A stretch of DNA of 64,000 nucleotides from Massilia rhizosphaerae (GTDB lineage: Bacteria; Pseudomonadota; Gammaproteobacteria; Burkholderiales; Burkholderiaceae_D), in the NCBI RefSeq assembly GCF_016093545.1, contig NZ_JADKYX010000008.1, positions 62,001 to 126,000 of the forward strand. Reading direction: 5' to 3'. This document shows positions 43,696-55,160 of the stretch, piece after piece. The notes beneath the pieces are model-generated. The model saw only the letters and a list, made by a program, of their open reading frames with translations. It did not search any database and was not told the origin of the DNA. Both the position numbers and the translations under genes were made by a program. Numbering within the stretch: the stretch's first letter is position 1; each line of letters opens with the position of its first letter.

Positions 43696-45296
43696 TCGAC
43701 GCTCCTGCCCTTCAGCGCGAACAGTCCTTGCGGACGGCGCTGGATGAAGATGATGATGAAGACCAGGATCAGGATCTTGGCGATCACCGCGCCGGCCAGC
43801 GGTTCCAGCAATTTGTCGACTTCGCCCAGCCCCAGCGCGGCGATGACGGTTCCCGCCAGCTGGCCCACGCCGCCGAGCACCACGACCATGAAGGAATCGA
43901 TGACGTAGGACTGCCCGAGGTCCGGCCCCACGTTCCCCAGCTGCGACAGCGCCACGCCGGCCAGCCCGGCCATGCCCGAGCCCAGGCCGAAGGTCAGCAT
44001 GTCGATGCGCCCGGTGGGCACGCCCACGCAGTCGGCCATGCGGCGATTCTGCATGACGGCGCGCACGAACAGGCCCAGGCGCGTCTTGTTCAGGATGAGC
44101 CAGAGCGCGCCTGCCACCGCCAGCGCGAAGCCGATGATGACCAGCCGGTTCCAGGCCAGCACCAGCGACCCGAGCACCGTGATCCCGCCCGACATCCACG
44201 TCGGGTTGGCCACTTCCACGTTCTGTGCGCCGAACAGCGTGCGCACGGTCTGCATCAGGAGCAGGCTGATGCCCCAGGTGGCCAGCAGGGTTTCCAGCGG
44301 CCGGCCGTACAGCCAGCGGATGACGCTGCGCTCGAGCAGCATGCCGACGCCCGCCGCCACGGCGAACGCCGCGGGCAAGGCCGCCAGCAGGTACCAGTCC
44401 AGCGCGCCGGGCAGGTAGTGGCGGAACAGCGTCTGCACCACGTAGGTGGTATAGGCGCCGATCATCAACAGCTCGCCGTGCGCCATGTTGATGATGCCCA
44501 TCAGGCCGAACGTGATGGCCAGCCCGAGCGCGGCCAGCAGCAGCACGCTCGCCAGCGACAGGCCGTAGAACAGGTTGCCGATCATTTCCGTGCGGCGGAT
44601 GCGGTTGTCGATGGCGTGCAGCGACTGGGCCAGCGCCGCGCGCACCCGGGCGTCGGTCTCGCCGCCCGCGAGGCGCGCCTCGATCAGCGGCCGCACCTGG
44701 GCGTCGCTGCTGTCGGCCAGGGTGCGCGCCGCGTCGAGGCGGACCTGCGCGCTGGGTGCCTGCAGGTCCGCGCTGGCGGCCAGTTGCGCCAGCAGCGCGC
44801 GCAGGTCCGGGTCGGTCTCCCGGGCGAGGGCACGGCGCAACAGGGGCGCCTGGGCCGGCTCGACGCCGGCGGACTGGATCGCGTGCGCGGCCGCCAGCCG
44901 GGTTGCCGGTTGCGCGGCGCCCAGGTCGACCGTTGCCTGCGCCGCGTCGACCGCGGCGCGCAGCCGGTTGTTGATCACCAGGCCGTCGACGCCATCCGGC
45001 GGCGCCGTCGTGGCGCCGGTGGCCGGGTCCCAGGCCTTGTCGTCCTCGACCACCAGCAGGCGGCCATCCGGCGCGACGTACGCCGTCTCGGCGTGCAGGG
45101 CGTCCAGCACGCGCAGCGAATCGCGGTCGCCCGCGAGCGCCAGCTGGTGGACGGCCGCGATGCGGGCATCGGTGTCGTCGCCGGCCAGGGCGCCGAGCAG
45201 CGCCGGGTCGACCGCTTGCGCCAGGGCGCAGTGAAGCAGTGCGAAGGCGCACAGTAAATGGCGGAAAAATCGTCGCGAAAGAGATCTTGGAATCAT
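43692..45296 (-). CDS. urtB: Urea ABC transporter permease UrtB
   Basis: A 534-residue LivH-type permease. As in other UrtB proteins a signal peptide and a periplasmic helical region of about 220 residues (HEAT-like, Ala-rich) precede the membrane part, which has GLMGIINMAHGELLMIGAYT and VMQNRRMADCVGVPT. The ATG 45296 is preferred over a TTG four codons upstream; neither has a good ribosome site. It lies 90 bases after urtA. Confidence 0.93.
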   Translation of the reverse strand: MIPRSLSRRFFRHLLCAFALLHCALAQAVDPALLGALAGDDTDARIAAVHQLALAGDRDSLRVLDALHAETAYVAPDGRLLVVEDDKAWDPATGATTAPPDGVDGLVINNRLRAAVDAAQATVDLGAAQPATRLAAAHAIQSAGVEPAQAPLLRRALARETDPDLRALLAQLAASADLQAPSAQVRLDAARTLADSSDAQVRPLIEARLAGGETDARVRAALAQSLHAIDNRIRRTEMIGNLFYGLSLASVLLLAALGLAITFGLMGIINMAHGELLMIGAYTTYVVQTLFRHYLPGALDWYLLAALPAAFAVAAGVGMLLERSVIRWLYGRPLETLLATWGISLLLMQTVRTLFGAQNVEVANPTWMSGGITVLGSLVLAWNRLVIIGFALAVAGALWLILNKTRLGLFVRAVMQNRRMADCVGVPTGRIDMLTFGLGSGMAGLAGVALSQLGNVGPDLGQSYVIDSFMVVVLGGVGQLAGTVIAALGLGEVDKLLEPLAGAVIAKILILVFIIIFIQRRPQGLFALKGRSVE

Positions 45297-45386
45297 GGCT
45301 GCGGCCAAAGAAGGCGGTTGGGTGGAGGCGCTGGCGCGCCGTCCCGCGCCCGGGCGGCGCGGAACGGCGGCTTTCCTCGGGACGGC

Positions 45387-46643
45387 TTACAGCTTCTGCT
45401 TGCCTTCATTGCCCGGAATGTAGGGGCTCCAGGGCTGGGCGCGCACGGTCTGCTTGGTCTTCCACACCACGTTGAACTGGCCGTCGGCGCGGATCTCCCC
45501 GATCATCACCGGCTTGTGCAGGTGATGGTTGGTGGCGTCCATGGTCAGCGTGAAGCCGGACGGCGCCTTCACCGCCTGGCCGCCCATGGCCGCGATCACC
45601 TTGTCGGTATCCGTGCTGCCCGCCTTTTCGACGGCCTGCTTCCACATGTGGATGCCGACATAGGTCGCTTCCATCGGATCGTTGGTCACGGCGGTGTCGG
45701 CGTTCGGCAGGTGCTTGGCCTTGGCGTACGCGCGCCATTTCTTGACGAATTCGGCGTTGACCGGATTCTTGACCGACTCGAAGTAGTTCCAGGCCGCCAG
45801 GTGGCCGACCAGCGGCTTGGTATCGACGCCGCGCAGCTCTTCCTCGCCGACCGAGAACGCCACCACCGGCACCTGCGTCGCCTTCAGGCCGGCGTTGCCC
45901 AGCTCCTTGTAGAACGGGACGTTCGAGTCGCCGTTGATGGTCGAGACGACGGCGGTCTTGCCCTCGGCCGAAAACTTCTTGATGTTGGCGACGATGGTCT
46001 GGTAGTCCGAATGGCCGAACGGGGTGTAGACCTCCATGATGTCGCTGTCCTTCACGCCCTTGCTCTTCAGGAAAGCGCGCAGGATCTTGTTGGTCGTGCG
46101 CGGGTACACGTAGTCGGTGCCGAGCAGGACGAAGCGGCGCGCGCCGCCGCCGTCCTTGCTCATCAGGTATTCCACTGCCGGAATCGCCTGCTGGTTCGGC
46201 GCGGCGCCCGTATAAAACACGTTTTTCTCGAGTTCTTCGCCTTCGTACTGCACCGGGTAGAACAACAGGCTGTTGAGTTCCTTGAACACCGGCAGCACGG
46301 ACTTGCGCGACACCGAGGTCCAGCAGCCGAACACGACGGCGACCTTGTCCTTGCTGATCAGTTCACGGGCTTTTTCAGCGAACAGCGGCCAGTTCGATGC
46401 CGGATCGACGACCACCGGCTCGAGCTTCTTGCCGAGCACGCCGCCGTGGGCGTTGATCTCGTCGATGGTCATGAGGGCCACGTCCTTGAGCGAGGTTTCC
46501 GAGATCGCCATCGTGCCCGACAGCGAATGCAGGATGCCGACCTTGATCGTGTCGGCGGCGTGGGCGGCGAAGCTGCCCGCCATCAGTGCGGCGGCGGCGG
46601 CGCCGCGGGTCAGGGTGGCGATGAAGGTACGGCGGTTTTGCAT
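45387..46643 (-). CDS. urtA: Urea-binding periplasmic protein UrtA
   Basis: A 418-residue periplasmic binding protein with a twin-arginine-like leader (NRRTFIATLTRGAAAAALMA) ending at AHAAD. The core IKVGILHSLSGTMAISETSLK, DPASNWPLFAEKARELI and the YYPVQYEGEE-type LLFYPVQYEGEELEKNVFYT motifs match UrtA rather than amino-acid binding proteins. It delivers urea (or related amides) to UrtBC. It follows the porin gene by 41 bases. Confidence 0.94.
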   Translation of the reverse strand: MQNRRTFIATLTRGAAAAALMAGSFAAHAADTIKVGILHSLSGTMAISETSLKDVALMTIDEINAHGGVLGKKLEPVVVDPASNWPLFAEKARELISKDKVAVVFGCWTSVSRKSVLPVFKELNSLLFYPVQYEGEELEKNVFYTGAAPNQQAIPAVEYLMSKDGGGARRFVLLGTDYVYPRTTNKILRAFLKSKGVKDSDIMEVYTPFGHSDYQTIVANIKKFSAEGKTAVVSTINGDSNVPFYKELGNAGLKATQVPVVAFSVGEEELRGVDTKPLVGHLAAWNYFESVKNPVNAEFVKKWRAYAKAKHLPNADTAVTNDPMEATYVGIHMWKQAVEKAGSTDTDKVIAAMGGQAVKAPSGFTLTMDATNHHLHKPVMIGEIRADGQFNVVWKTKQTVRAQPWSPYIPGNEGKQKL

Positions 46644-46684
46644 GGTGAGCCTCACGGGAGTGTCAAAGTAGGAGAATGGATCGC

Positions 46685-47809
46685 TTAGTACTGGGCCTGC
46701 AGGGCGACGACGAACTTCGAGTTCGAGGCCTGCCCGGTGACGCGGGTGCGCGAATACACCGCGCCGACCTGCGCGTTGTAGCCGCTGATGATGTAGTTCA
46801 CGCCAACGTCGTCCTGGCGCTGGTCGATGCCGGTGTCGGCGGCAAACTTCTGCAGGCGCACGAACGGCTGCAGCTTGCCCACGCCGATGGCCTGGCCGAA
46901 GACCCACGACAGGCCGGTCGACCAGGCGTCGCCCTGCTCGGACCGGACCACGTTGCCGGTGTCGTAGCGGTACCAGGCGGCTTCCACGCCGACGGCGCCG
47001 CCGGGCAGCTTCTTCTCCAGCAGGAAGTCGACGTTGTAGCCGAGATAGTCGCCGCTGCGCGCGGCCGTCAGCACGCCGTCCTTCTGGGTGCGTGCCGCGA
47101 CGCCGAACGCCAGGATGTCCTTGTCGCCCAGGTAGTTGCCGGTGCCGTAGTAGCCGGGCTCCGCGTCCCACAGGTCGAGCTGCAGGCGGCCCGCGTACAT
47201 GAGCGAGTCGCCCGCGTCCACGTGCGCCGCGCGGGCCTGGGACTGGGTGAGCGAGCCGATACCGAAGGTGTGGCCCTCGAAGGCGCCGAACGAGTAGCCC
47301 AGCTTGCCGTCCATGGCGTTGCCCCACACGACCACGCCGTCGTCGCGGCCGCGGAAGATGCCGCCGTTGTAGCCGTAGCGCGAGGCGACGCCGGCCCAGT
47401 AGCCGCCACCCAGCGAATAGTAGGGACCGGCCATGTTGGCGCGGTCGCTGGGCGACAGCAGGCGGCCGGCCCACACGTTCAGTTCGGGCGACACGCTGAA
47501 CATGGCGGCCGCGTCGAGCACGCGGATCTGTTCGCCGTCCCATTCGGTGTTGAGCATGCCCTTGATGTTCTTGGTGAGCGCGGCGCCGAGGAAGATGCGT
47601 GCGCTGTCCAGGTTGAAGTCGTTCGAGTGCGAGCTGCCGTCCGGCGCGCCGTTTTCGATGCTGGCATAGCTGGCGCGCATGCCGAAGCCGACGCTGACCG
47701 AACGGTCGTCGCCCATCGAGATCGTGGCGCCGGCATGGGCTTGCAGGACGCTGAGGCAGGCGATCCCGATGGCGCCGCGGGCAAGGTGGTGGAGCGAGAT
47801 GGTACGCAT
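46685..47809 (-). CDS. Outer-membrane porin of the urea operon
   Basis: A 374-residue protein with a signal peptide (ACLSVLQAHAGATISMGDD) and alternating beta-strand pattern to a C-terminal aromatic (FVVALQAQY). It resembles the FmdC/porin group found upstream of amide and urea transporters in proteobacteria. It is first in the operon, 41 bases before urtA, and probably lets urea or short amides cross the outer membrane. Its upstream region carries a TACGT inverted repeat and an 8-bp leader hairpin. Confidence 0.85.
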   Translation of the reverse strand: MRTISLHHLARGAIGIACLSVLQAHAGATISMGDDRSVSVGFGMRASYASIENGAPDGSSHSNDFNLDSARIFLGAALTKNIKGMLNTEWDGEQIRVLDAAAMFSVSPELNVWAGRLLSPSDRANMAGPYYSLGGGYWAGVASRYGYNGGIFRGRDDGVVVWGNAMDGKLGYSFGAFEGHTFGIGSLTQSQARAAHVDAGDSLMYAGRLQLDLWDAEPGYYGTGNYLGDKDILAFGVAARTQKDGVLTAARSGDYLGYNVDFLLEKKLPGGAVGVEAAWYRYDTGNVVRSEQGDAWSTGLSWVFGQAIGVGKLQPFVRLQKFAADTGIDQRQDDVGVNYIISGYNAQVGAVYSRTRVTGQASNSKFVVALQAQY

Positions 47810-47822
47810 GGCTGAGCCTTTT

Positions 47823-47856
47823 CTGATTGCGGTTGGGGTTGCGGTGTTGCAATCAG
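47823..47856 (-). promoter_or_regulatory. 8-bp inverted repeat in the porin leader
   Basis: CTGATTGC (47823-47830) pairs with GCAATCAG (47849-47856) across an 18-base loop, just before the porin ATG. It could form an mRNA hairpin in the leader or be a protein-binding site. No further support. Confidence 0.3.
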
Positions 47857-47883
47857 ATTAGCCAGCTCGACGGCGCCTGCACA

Positions 47884-47899
47884 TACGTCAAGCAACGTA
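47884..47899. promoter_or_regulatory. TACGT-N6-ACGTA inverted repeat
   Basis: TACGTCAAGCAACGTA lies about 75-90 bases upstream of the porin start, the position of an activator site. LuxR-type response regulators often bind TAC/GTA-type inverted repeats. The same TACGTA core recurs at 48090-48095 before ureD. Binding by the nearby REC-LuxR protein is inferred. Confidence 0.4.
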
Positions 47900-48074
47900 G
47901 TGGCGGCGCCGAGACGTCCGCGCGCACCGGACGAAAACGGTGCGTCCGCCGCATGCCGCCGCACCATCGTCGCCCATCGCATGCGGACGGCATCGTGAAT
48001 GCATCGGCACGGTGCACCGCGGGCCGCCGCCATCGCGGCGATGCACTGATATATGCCGTGCGCGCGGAAACCCG

Positions 48075-48090
48075 TGGCACGGAAACTGCT
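48075..48090 (+). promoter_or_regulatory. Sigma-54-like promoter before ureD
   Basis: TGGCACGGAAACTGCT has the -24 GG and -12 GC dinucleotides with exactly ten bases between them, and a strong TGGCACG box. Transcription would start near 48101, almost at the ureD ATG (48103), so the message would be nearly leaderless or the true start lies elsewhere. NtrC-type nitrogen control of urease is known in other bacteria; no NtrC site was located. Confidence 0.5.
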
Positions 48091-48102
48091 ACGTAGGCCG
48101 GC

Positions 48103-48945
48103 ATGCGAGATGAGCCGAACAACCACATCGACTCCCCTGCCGGCTGGCTGGCCAGGCTGGAACTGGAGTTCGCCTTCGACGGGGGCGCGAGCCGCCTGCG
48201 GCGCAACCGCCATCATGGTCCGCTGCGCGTGCAAAAGGCGCTGTACCCGGAAGGCGCGCAGACCGTGCACGCGATCGTGGTCCATCCGCCGGGCGGCATC
48301 GGCGCCGGCGACCGGCTCGAGATCGACGCGCAGGTCGGCCCGGCCGCGCATGCGTTCCTGACCTCGCCCGGCGCGGCCAAGTGGTATCGCGGCGACGATG
48401 GGGCGGCGCACCAGTCGCTGCGGCTGGCCGCCGGCGACGGCGCGGCGCTCGAATGGCTGCCGCAGGAGACGATCTACTTCGACGGCGCGCGCGCCGTGCA
48501 GCGCCAGGTCGTGCGCCTGGGCGCCGGCGCACGCTATGTCGGCTGCGACATCCTGTGCTTCGGCCGCCAGGCCAGCGGCGAACGCTTCGAGCGCGGCGGG
48601 TTGCGCCTGCATGCCGAGATCTGGAGCGGCAGCCAGTTGCTGTGGTACGAACAGGCCCGCATCGATGCCGGTTCGGCGGCAATGAACGGCCCGTTCGGCC
48701 TGGACGGCAACACGGTCTGCGCCACGCTCACCGCGGTCGGCCCTGCGCTGCCCGCCGCGCTGCTGGCGCAGATCCGCGCGCTCGATCCGGCGCTCGGAGC
48801 GAGCCAGCTGAAATCCGTGTTCATCGCGCGCCTGTTGTGCGGCGACAGCGAACACGCGCGCCGCGTGATGACGGGCGTGTGGCAGCTGCTGCGCCCGCAC
48901 GTGATCGGCCGCGCCGCCCTTTCCCCCCGCATCTGGGCCACCTGA
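48103..48945 (+). CDS. ureD: Urease accessory protein UreD
   Basis: A 280-residue UreD/UreH protein, the scaffold that joins UreF and UreG to apo-urease for nickel insertion. It shows [45 protein letters not shown] and [11 protein letters not shown], all diagnostic of the family. The only good start is ATG 48103; no Shine-Dalgarno is visible. First of the ure operon. Confidence 0.93.
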   Translation: MRDEPNNHIDSPAGWLARLELEFAFDGGASRLRRNRHHGPLRVQKALYPEGAQTVHAIVVHPPGGIGAGDRLEIDAQVGPAAHAFLTSPGAAKWYRGDDGAAHQSLRLAAGDGAALEWLPQETIYFDGARAVQRQVVRLGAGARYVGCDILCFGRQASGERFERGGLRLHAEIWSGSQLLWYEQARIDAGSAAMNGPFGLDGNTVCATLTAVGPALPAALLAQIRALDPALGASQLKSVFIARLLCGDSEHARRVMTGVWQLLRPHVIGRAALSPRIWAT

Positions 48946-48972
48946 AAATCCCTCGTTTCGCACCGTGCCGAC

Positions 48973-49275
48973 ATGGACCTGACCCCAAGAGAAAAAGACA
49001 AACTGCTGATCTTCACCGCCGCCCTGGTGGCGGAGCGGCGCCGCGCGCGCGGGCTGAAGCTCAACTATCCGGAAGCGGTGGCGCTCATCTCCGCCGCCAT
49101 CATGGAAGGCGCGCGCGACGGCCGCAGCGTCGCGGAGCTGATGCACGCGGGGACCACCGTCCTGGCGCGCGGCGACGTCATGGAGGGCGTGCCCGAGATG
49201 ATCCCCGACATCCAGGTCGAAGCCACTTTCCCGGACGGGACCAAGCTGGTCACCGTCCACCACCCGATTGCGTAA
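48973..49275 (+). CDS. ureA: Urease gamma subunit
   Basis: The 100-residue gamma chain of urease, full length, starting [20 protein letters not shown] and including [21 protein letters not shown] and [18 protein letters not shown]. It forms the structural frame around the alpha and beta chains in the (alpha-beta-gamma)3 enzyme. It lies 27 bases after ureD and eight bases before ureB. Confidence 0.97.
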   Translation: MDLTPREKDKLLIFTAALVAERRRARGLKLNYPEAVALISAAIMEGARDGRSVAELMHAGTTVLARGDVMEGVPEMIPDIQVEATFPDGTKLVTVHHPIA

Positions 49276-49283
49276 GGCCTCCC

Positions 49284-49607
49284 ATGATCCCTGGTGAATA
49301 CCTGCTGCGCGACGACGAGATCGTCATCAACGCCGGCCGCCCGACCGTGACGCTGCGCGTCGCGAACGGCGGCGACCGCCCCGTGCAGATCGGCTCGCAC
49401 TTCCATTTCGCCGAAGTCAACGCGGCGCTGCGCTTCGACCGCGCGGCGGCGCTCGGCATGCGCCTGAACATCCCGGCCGGTACGGCCGTGCGCTTCGAAC
49501 CGGGCCAGCACCGCACGGTCGAACTGGTGGCGCTGGCCGGCGCGCGCGTCGTGTACGGGTTCAACGGCCAGGTGATGGGCGCCCTGCCGCCGCTCGGAGG
49601 AGATTGA
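49284..49607 (+). CDS. ureB: Urease beta subunit
   Basis: The 107-residue beta chain, starting [19 protein letters not shown] and carrying [35 protein letters not shown] and the final GFNGQVMG. Length and motifs are normal. One base separates its stop from the ureC start. Confidence 0.97.
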   Translation: MIPGEYLLRDDEIVINAGRPTVTLRVANGGDRPVQIGSHFHFAEVNAALRFDRAAALGMRLNIPAGTAVRFEPGQHRTVELVALAGARVVYGFNGQVMGALPPLGGD

Positions 49608-49608
49608 C

Positions 49609-51324
<1,716 letters not shown>

Positions 51325-51334
51325 GGAGACGCCG

Positions 51335-51856
51335 ATGCTGACCTTGCATACCCGCCTGGAGCGGGCCGACCGGATCACCGACGAGGTGGTGCTGGCTTAC
51401 GACCAGCGCGAACGCTGCCGCCTGCGCCTCGACCTCGCTTCGGGCGCGACGGCCGCCCTGATTTTGCCGCGCGGCTCGGTGCTGCGCGACGGCGACCTGC
51501 TGACCGGGCCGGAGGGCGCCGTGGTGCGCGTGCGCGCGGCACAGGAAGCGACCTACCGCATCGGCGCGGCGAGTCCGCACGCGCTGGTGCGCTGCGCTTT
51601 CCACCTCGGCAACCGGCACAGCCAGGTGCAGATCGGCGCCGACCACCTGCGCATCCGCGCCGACCCGGTCCTGCGCGACATGCTGGCGGGCCTGGGCGCC
51701 ACGGTGACCGAGGAACAGGCCACCTTCCACCCCGAACCCGGCGCCTACAGCGCGGGCGGACACGGCCACGGCCACGATCACGAACCGCGCCACCTGCTGG
51801 CGCCCGTCCCGCTGCGCCAGAAAATCCACCGTCCCGGCGACGTGGAGCGGACGTGA
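51335..51856 (+). CDS. ureE: Urease nickel metallochaperone UreE
   Basis: A 173-residue nickel-binding chaperone. The N-terminal half is the usual peptide-binding domain, the central part has ALVRCAFHLGNRHSQVQIG with the conserved metal His, and the tail holds the His-rich GGHGHGHDHEPRH. Its TGA overlaps the GTG start of ureF. Confidence 0.95.
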   Translation: MLTLHTRLERADRITDEVVLAYDQRERCRLRLDLASGATAALILPRGSVLRDGDLLTGPEGAVVRVRAAQEATYRIGAASPHALVRCAFHLGNRHSQVQIGADHLRIRADPVLRDMLAGLGATVTEEQATFHPEPGAYSAGGHGHGHDHEPRHLLAPVPLRQKIHRPGDVERT

Positions 51857-52515
51857 ACGCGACGGCGCTGCTGCACCTGTTGCAGCTGGCCAGTCCGTCG
51901 CTGCCGGTGGGCGCCTACAGTTATTCGCAAGGCCTGGAAACGGCGATCGAACGCGGCCGCGTCACCTGCCCCGCCAGCGCCGCAAAGTACCTGGAGCGCC
52001 AGCTGGAAGACGTGCTCGCGACATGGGACGGCGCCGTGTTCTGGCGCCTGCTGGCCGCGTGCGGCGCCGGCGACGAGGCCGCGTTCGAGCAGTGGAATGC
52101 ACGCTACCTGGCGTCGCGCGAAAGCGCCGAACTGCGCGCGGAGACGGTGCAGATGGGCTTTTCGCTGGCCCGGCTGCTGGCCGATCTCGACCTCGCTCCG
52201 GCCGCCGCCATGCGCGACACCTGCCTGCCCGCCGCGCTGGCCCGGGCGGTCCACGCGCTGCAGGTGCCGCATGAGGAAGCGCTGCTGGCGATGCTGTTCT
52301 CGTGGAGCGAGAACCAGGTGCTGGCATGCGTGAAGTCGATTCCGCTCGGCCAAGTGGCCGGGCAACGGCTGCTGCTGGCGCTGCGGCCCGCGATCGAGCG
52401 CGCCTGCGCGCGGGCGCGCGCGCTGCCCGACGACGAATTATCGAGCTGGTCGCCCGGACTGGCCCAGCTGTCCATGTACCACGAAGTCCAGCACGGCCGG
52501 CTGTACCGGTCGTAA
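51853..52515 (+). CDS. ureF: Urease accessory protein UreF
   Basis: A 220-residue UreF, which with UreD forms the bridge that recruits UreG to urease and gates GTP hydrolysis. It has LLQLASPSLPVGAYSYSQGLE, the GQVAGQRLLLAL segment and the family ending AQLSMYHEVQHGRLYRS. The GTG start overlaps the ureE stop by 4 bases. Confidence 0.95.
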   Translation: MNATALLHLLQLASPSLPVGAYSYSQGLETAIERGRVTCPASAAKYLERQLEDVLATWDGAVFWRLLAACGAGDEAAFEQWNARYLASRESAELRAETVQMGFSLARLLADLDLAPAAAMRDTCLPAALARAVHALQVPHEEALLAMLFSWSENQVLACVKSIPLGQVAGQRLLLALRPAIERACARARALPDDELSSWSPGLAQLSMYHEVQHGRLYRS

Positions 52516-52534
52516 CGCAGAATAAGGAGCTAGC

Positions 52535-53163
<629 letters not shown>

Positions 53164-53167
<4 letters not shown>

Positions 53168-53688
53168 AGCGCTGGATTACCTTGATCGTCCTGATGTCCG
53201 CCGGCAGCGCCTGGGCCCACCCGGGCCACGGCGGCACCGGCTTCCTCCAGGGTCTCGCCCACCCCCTGCTCGGGCTCGACCACTGGCTGGCCATGACGGG
53301 GCTGGGCATATGGAGCCGCGCCGCGGGCGTGCCGCGCAAGGCGCTGGCAACCGTCTGCGCCGGCCTGGCGCTCGGCGCGTTCGCGCCGATGGCGCTGCCC
53401 GCCGTGGAGCCCTTGCTGGCCGCCAGCGTGCTGGTGGCGGGCCTGATGGGCCTCGGCGCCGCCCACCTTCCCGCACGCCTGGGACTCGTCCTGGCCGCCG
53501 CATTCAGCCTGGTGCATGGCCACGCCCACGGCCAGGAAATCGTGGGCGCGGGCGCGGCCGCGGGCGCCATCTGCATGAGCATGGGGCTGATGGCGCTGGG
53601 CTTGCTGGCGGCGCGCAGCGCGCGGCTCCGGCAACGGGCGCCGGCGCTGGTTGCCCTGGTCGGCACCGGGATGCTGGCGTTTGGCTGA
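53164..53688 (+). CDS. ureJ: HupE/UreJ-family membrane protein (likely nickel transport)
   Basis: A 174-residue protein with a signal peptide ([19 protein letters not shown]), five or six hydrophobic helices and the HupE/UreJ signature [16 protein letters not shown] plus a His-rich [11 protein letters not shown] loop. Family members are nickel permeases or facilitators; this fits the end of a urease operon. Overlaps ureG by 4 bases (ATGA). Confidence 0.9.
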
Positions 53689-53782
53689 CGGGTGTAACGG
53701 CGAGATGGGAACCATGTTGCGGTTCGAAGTCACTCAGCGATATTCGCGCTATCGCGGAAAAGTCCACGAAGGGGATTAAACA

Positions 53783-54649
53783 ATGGCTCCGAAGTCGATA
53801 ACCGGTGTGGGCCGGCCTGCTGCGGATTACTCTGCGGAGCCAAACCAGGCATCCCCCTCGGCGCAGGCGCATGGATCGGCGAGCACAGGACGCCTCACGC
53901 ATATATTGAGAACTACCGCCCAGCTGAAGCAGTTGCCGTCGCAGCAGCAAAATGGCAACCGGCCACTACGCAGGACGCTGAGCGCTCCGCCCTCCCCGTC
54001 CAACGCCGGGAGCCACGCTTCGTCAAGTGCATTTCCTGAATGGAGCGCGCAGCGGATGCGCCAGGCACCCGATCTCGATACGTTATATGGTGCCGCGCGG
54101 CCCCCGCGCGCCAAGAGCGGGAAAGCATCCGGCGTCCAGGCTGCCGAACGGAACCCGCAGAACGGGATGGTGGTTGTCCACCCTGGGCGTATCGTGTTGA
54201 ACCCAATATTGAATCCGGAACTGCCCGCGCAACTGAAAAATATCGGTGACGAATTACAAGCCGGTGCCGTGTTCAAGTGGAACATCGCCCGGAATGGCCA
54301 GCTCATGTTGGCGAAAAGCAAGCAGCCTTCGGGCGAGAAATTGGGCTTAGGCCATCCAACGCTGGTGGGCGGTCTGAAGGAACCGGAGGCCCGGATGGGC
54401 GGCGAGCTACGCTTCGGGAAGCCCGGCGCGAAAGATCGTGAGCCGGTCTTCTACATCAACAATGACTCCGGCCGCTACAGTGAATATGCCGATCGGAACA
54501 AGGCGATGCTGGCCAATGTCGCAAGCCGGTTTGCCGACCTCGGGTTCCCGGTCGACACCCAGTGGGTGGATAAATCAGACGCGGCCCTGAAAACGCAAGC
54601 CGATCTGAGATTACAAAAAAAGGCGGCGAAAGATCGCGTCGGCTCGTGA
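53783..54649 (+). CDS. Hypothetical protein, effector-like architecture
   Basis: A 288-residue protein I do not recognise. Its first 130 residues are Ser/Pro/Ala/Gln-rich and look disordered, with no signal peptide. From about 135 a compact domain follows, with conserved-looking segments VVVHPGRIVLNPILN, GHPTLVGGLKE, GGELRFGKP and FYINNDSGRYSEYADR. A disordered N-terminal leader before a small globular domain, visibly lower GC and lone placement are typical of secreted effectors or toxins, but nothing proves this. The ribosome site is weak (GGGA). Confidence 0.6.
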   Translation: MAPKSITGVGRPAADYSAEPNQASPSAQAHGSASTGRLTHILRTTAQLKQLPSQQQNGNRPLRRTLSAPPSPSNAGSHASSSAFPEWSAQRMRQAPDLDTLYGAARPPRAKSGKASGVQAAERNPQNGMVVVHPGRIVLNPILNPELPAQLKNIGDELQAGAVFKWNIARNGQLMLAKSKQPSGEKLGLGHPTLVGGLKEPEARMGGELRFGKPGAKDREPVFYINNDSGRYSEYADRNKAMLANVASRFADLGFPVDTQWVDKSDAALKTQADLRLQKKAAKDRVGS

Positions 54650-54699
54650 TGCGAAAACATCCAGGCTCTCATCCATAAATTGTCCTGCACGGCGGGCGG

Positions 54700-54996
54700 C
54701 TATTTTGGTGCCGCCTCGTAGTGCCGCATCTCTTCGAGGTTGCCGACGAACGGCCTGACGCTCGCAAAGAACTCCCTGAACTCGCGGCTCTTGCGGAAGC
54801 CGTTCATGTGCCCGTCGACCGAGTCCCACTCGATCCGCAGGATGAACGACGTCGGCTCTTCCACGCACCGGCTCAGCTCGAAGCCCTGGCAGTGGCTGGA
54901 CCGGCGCAGCGCGTTGCCGGCCGCCGCATAGGCGGCAACGAACTGGTCGGCCTGGTCGGCCGGTATCTTGTAGCGGACATATTCGATCACCATCAT
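54700..54996 (-). CDS. Antibiotic biosynthesis monooxygenase (ABM) domain protein
   Basis: A 98-residue single-domain protein of the dimeric ABM ferredoxin-like fold: IEYVRYKIPADQADQFVAAY, a CQGFELSRCVEEPTSFILRIEW core and REFFASVRPFVGNLEEMRHY. Such enzymes oxidise or rearrange small quinone-like compounds, or bind haem. Its ATG overlaps the stop of an HxlR remnant as ATGA, so it was once the second gene of a regulator-enzyme operon. Confidence 0.85.
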   Translation of the reverse strand: MMVIEYVRYKIPADQADQFVAAYAAAGNALRRSSHCQGFELSRCVEEPTSFILRIEWDSVDGHMNGFRKSREFREFFASVRPFVGNLEEMRHYEAAPK

Positions 54997-55160
54997 GTGC
55001 TCCGATCCTGTTCAGGCAAACGTAAATCGATCCCGTTACGCCGCGCGTGATCGACACCCCATTCGTGCAACGCCTGAAGAATCGGGAGCAACGTGCGCGA
55101 CGCCGCCGTCAAACTGTATTCGACGCCTTTCGGCACCGCGTCATCCTCTTCTACATCTTG
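54993..55160 (-). pseudogene. 3' remnant of an HxlR-family regulator
   Basis: About 50 codons of the C-terminal end of an HxlR-type winged-helix regulator remain: DVEEDDAVPKGVEYSLTAAS followed by LLPILQALHEWGVDHARR. The frame upstream is only an out-of-frame read through the AbiEii gene. The regulator's 5' two-thirds are missing, cut at the AbiE junction near 55155. The stop still overlaps the monooxygenase start. Confidence 0.75.

Noticed and set aside
47847..47863. Minus-strand sigma-54 promoter before the porin
   Set aside because: TGC and GCC elements are present but the GC-to-CC spacing is 11 bases rather than 10.
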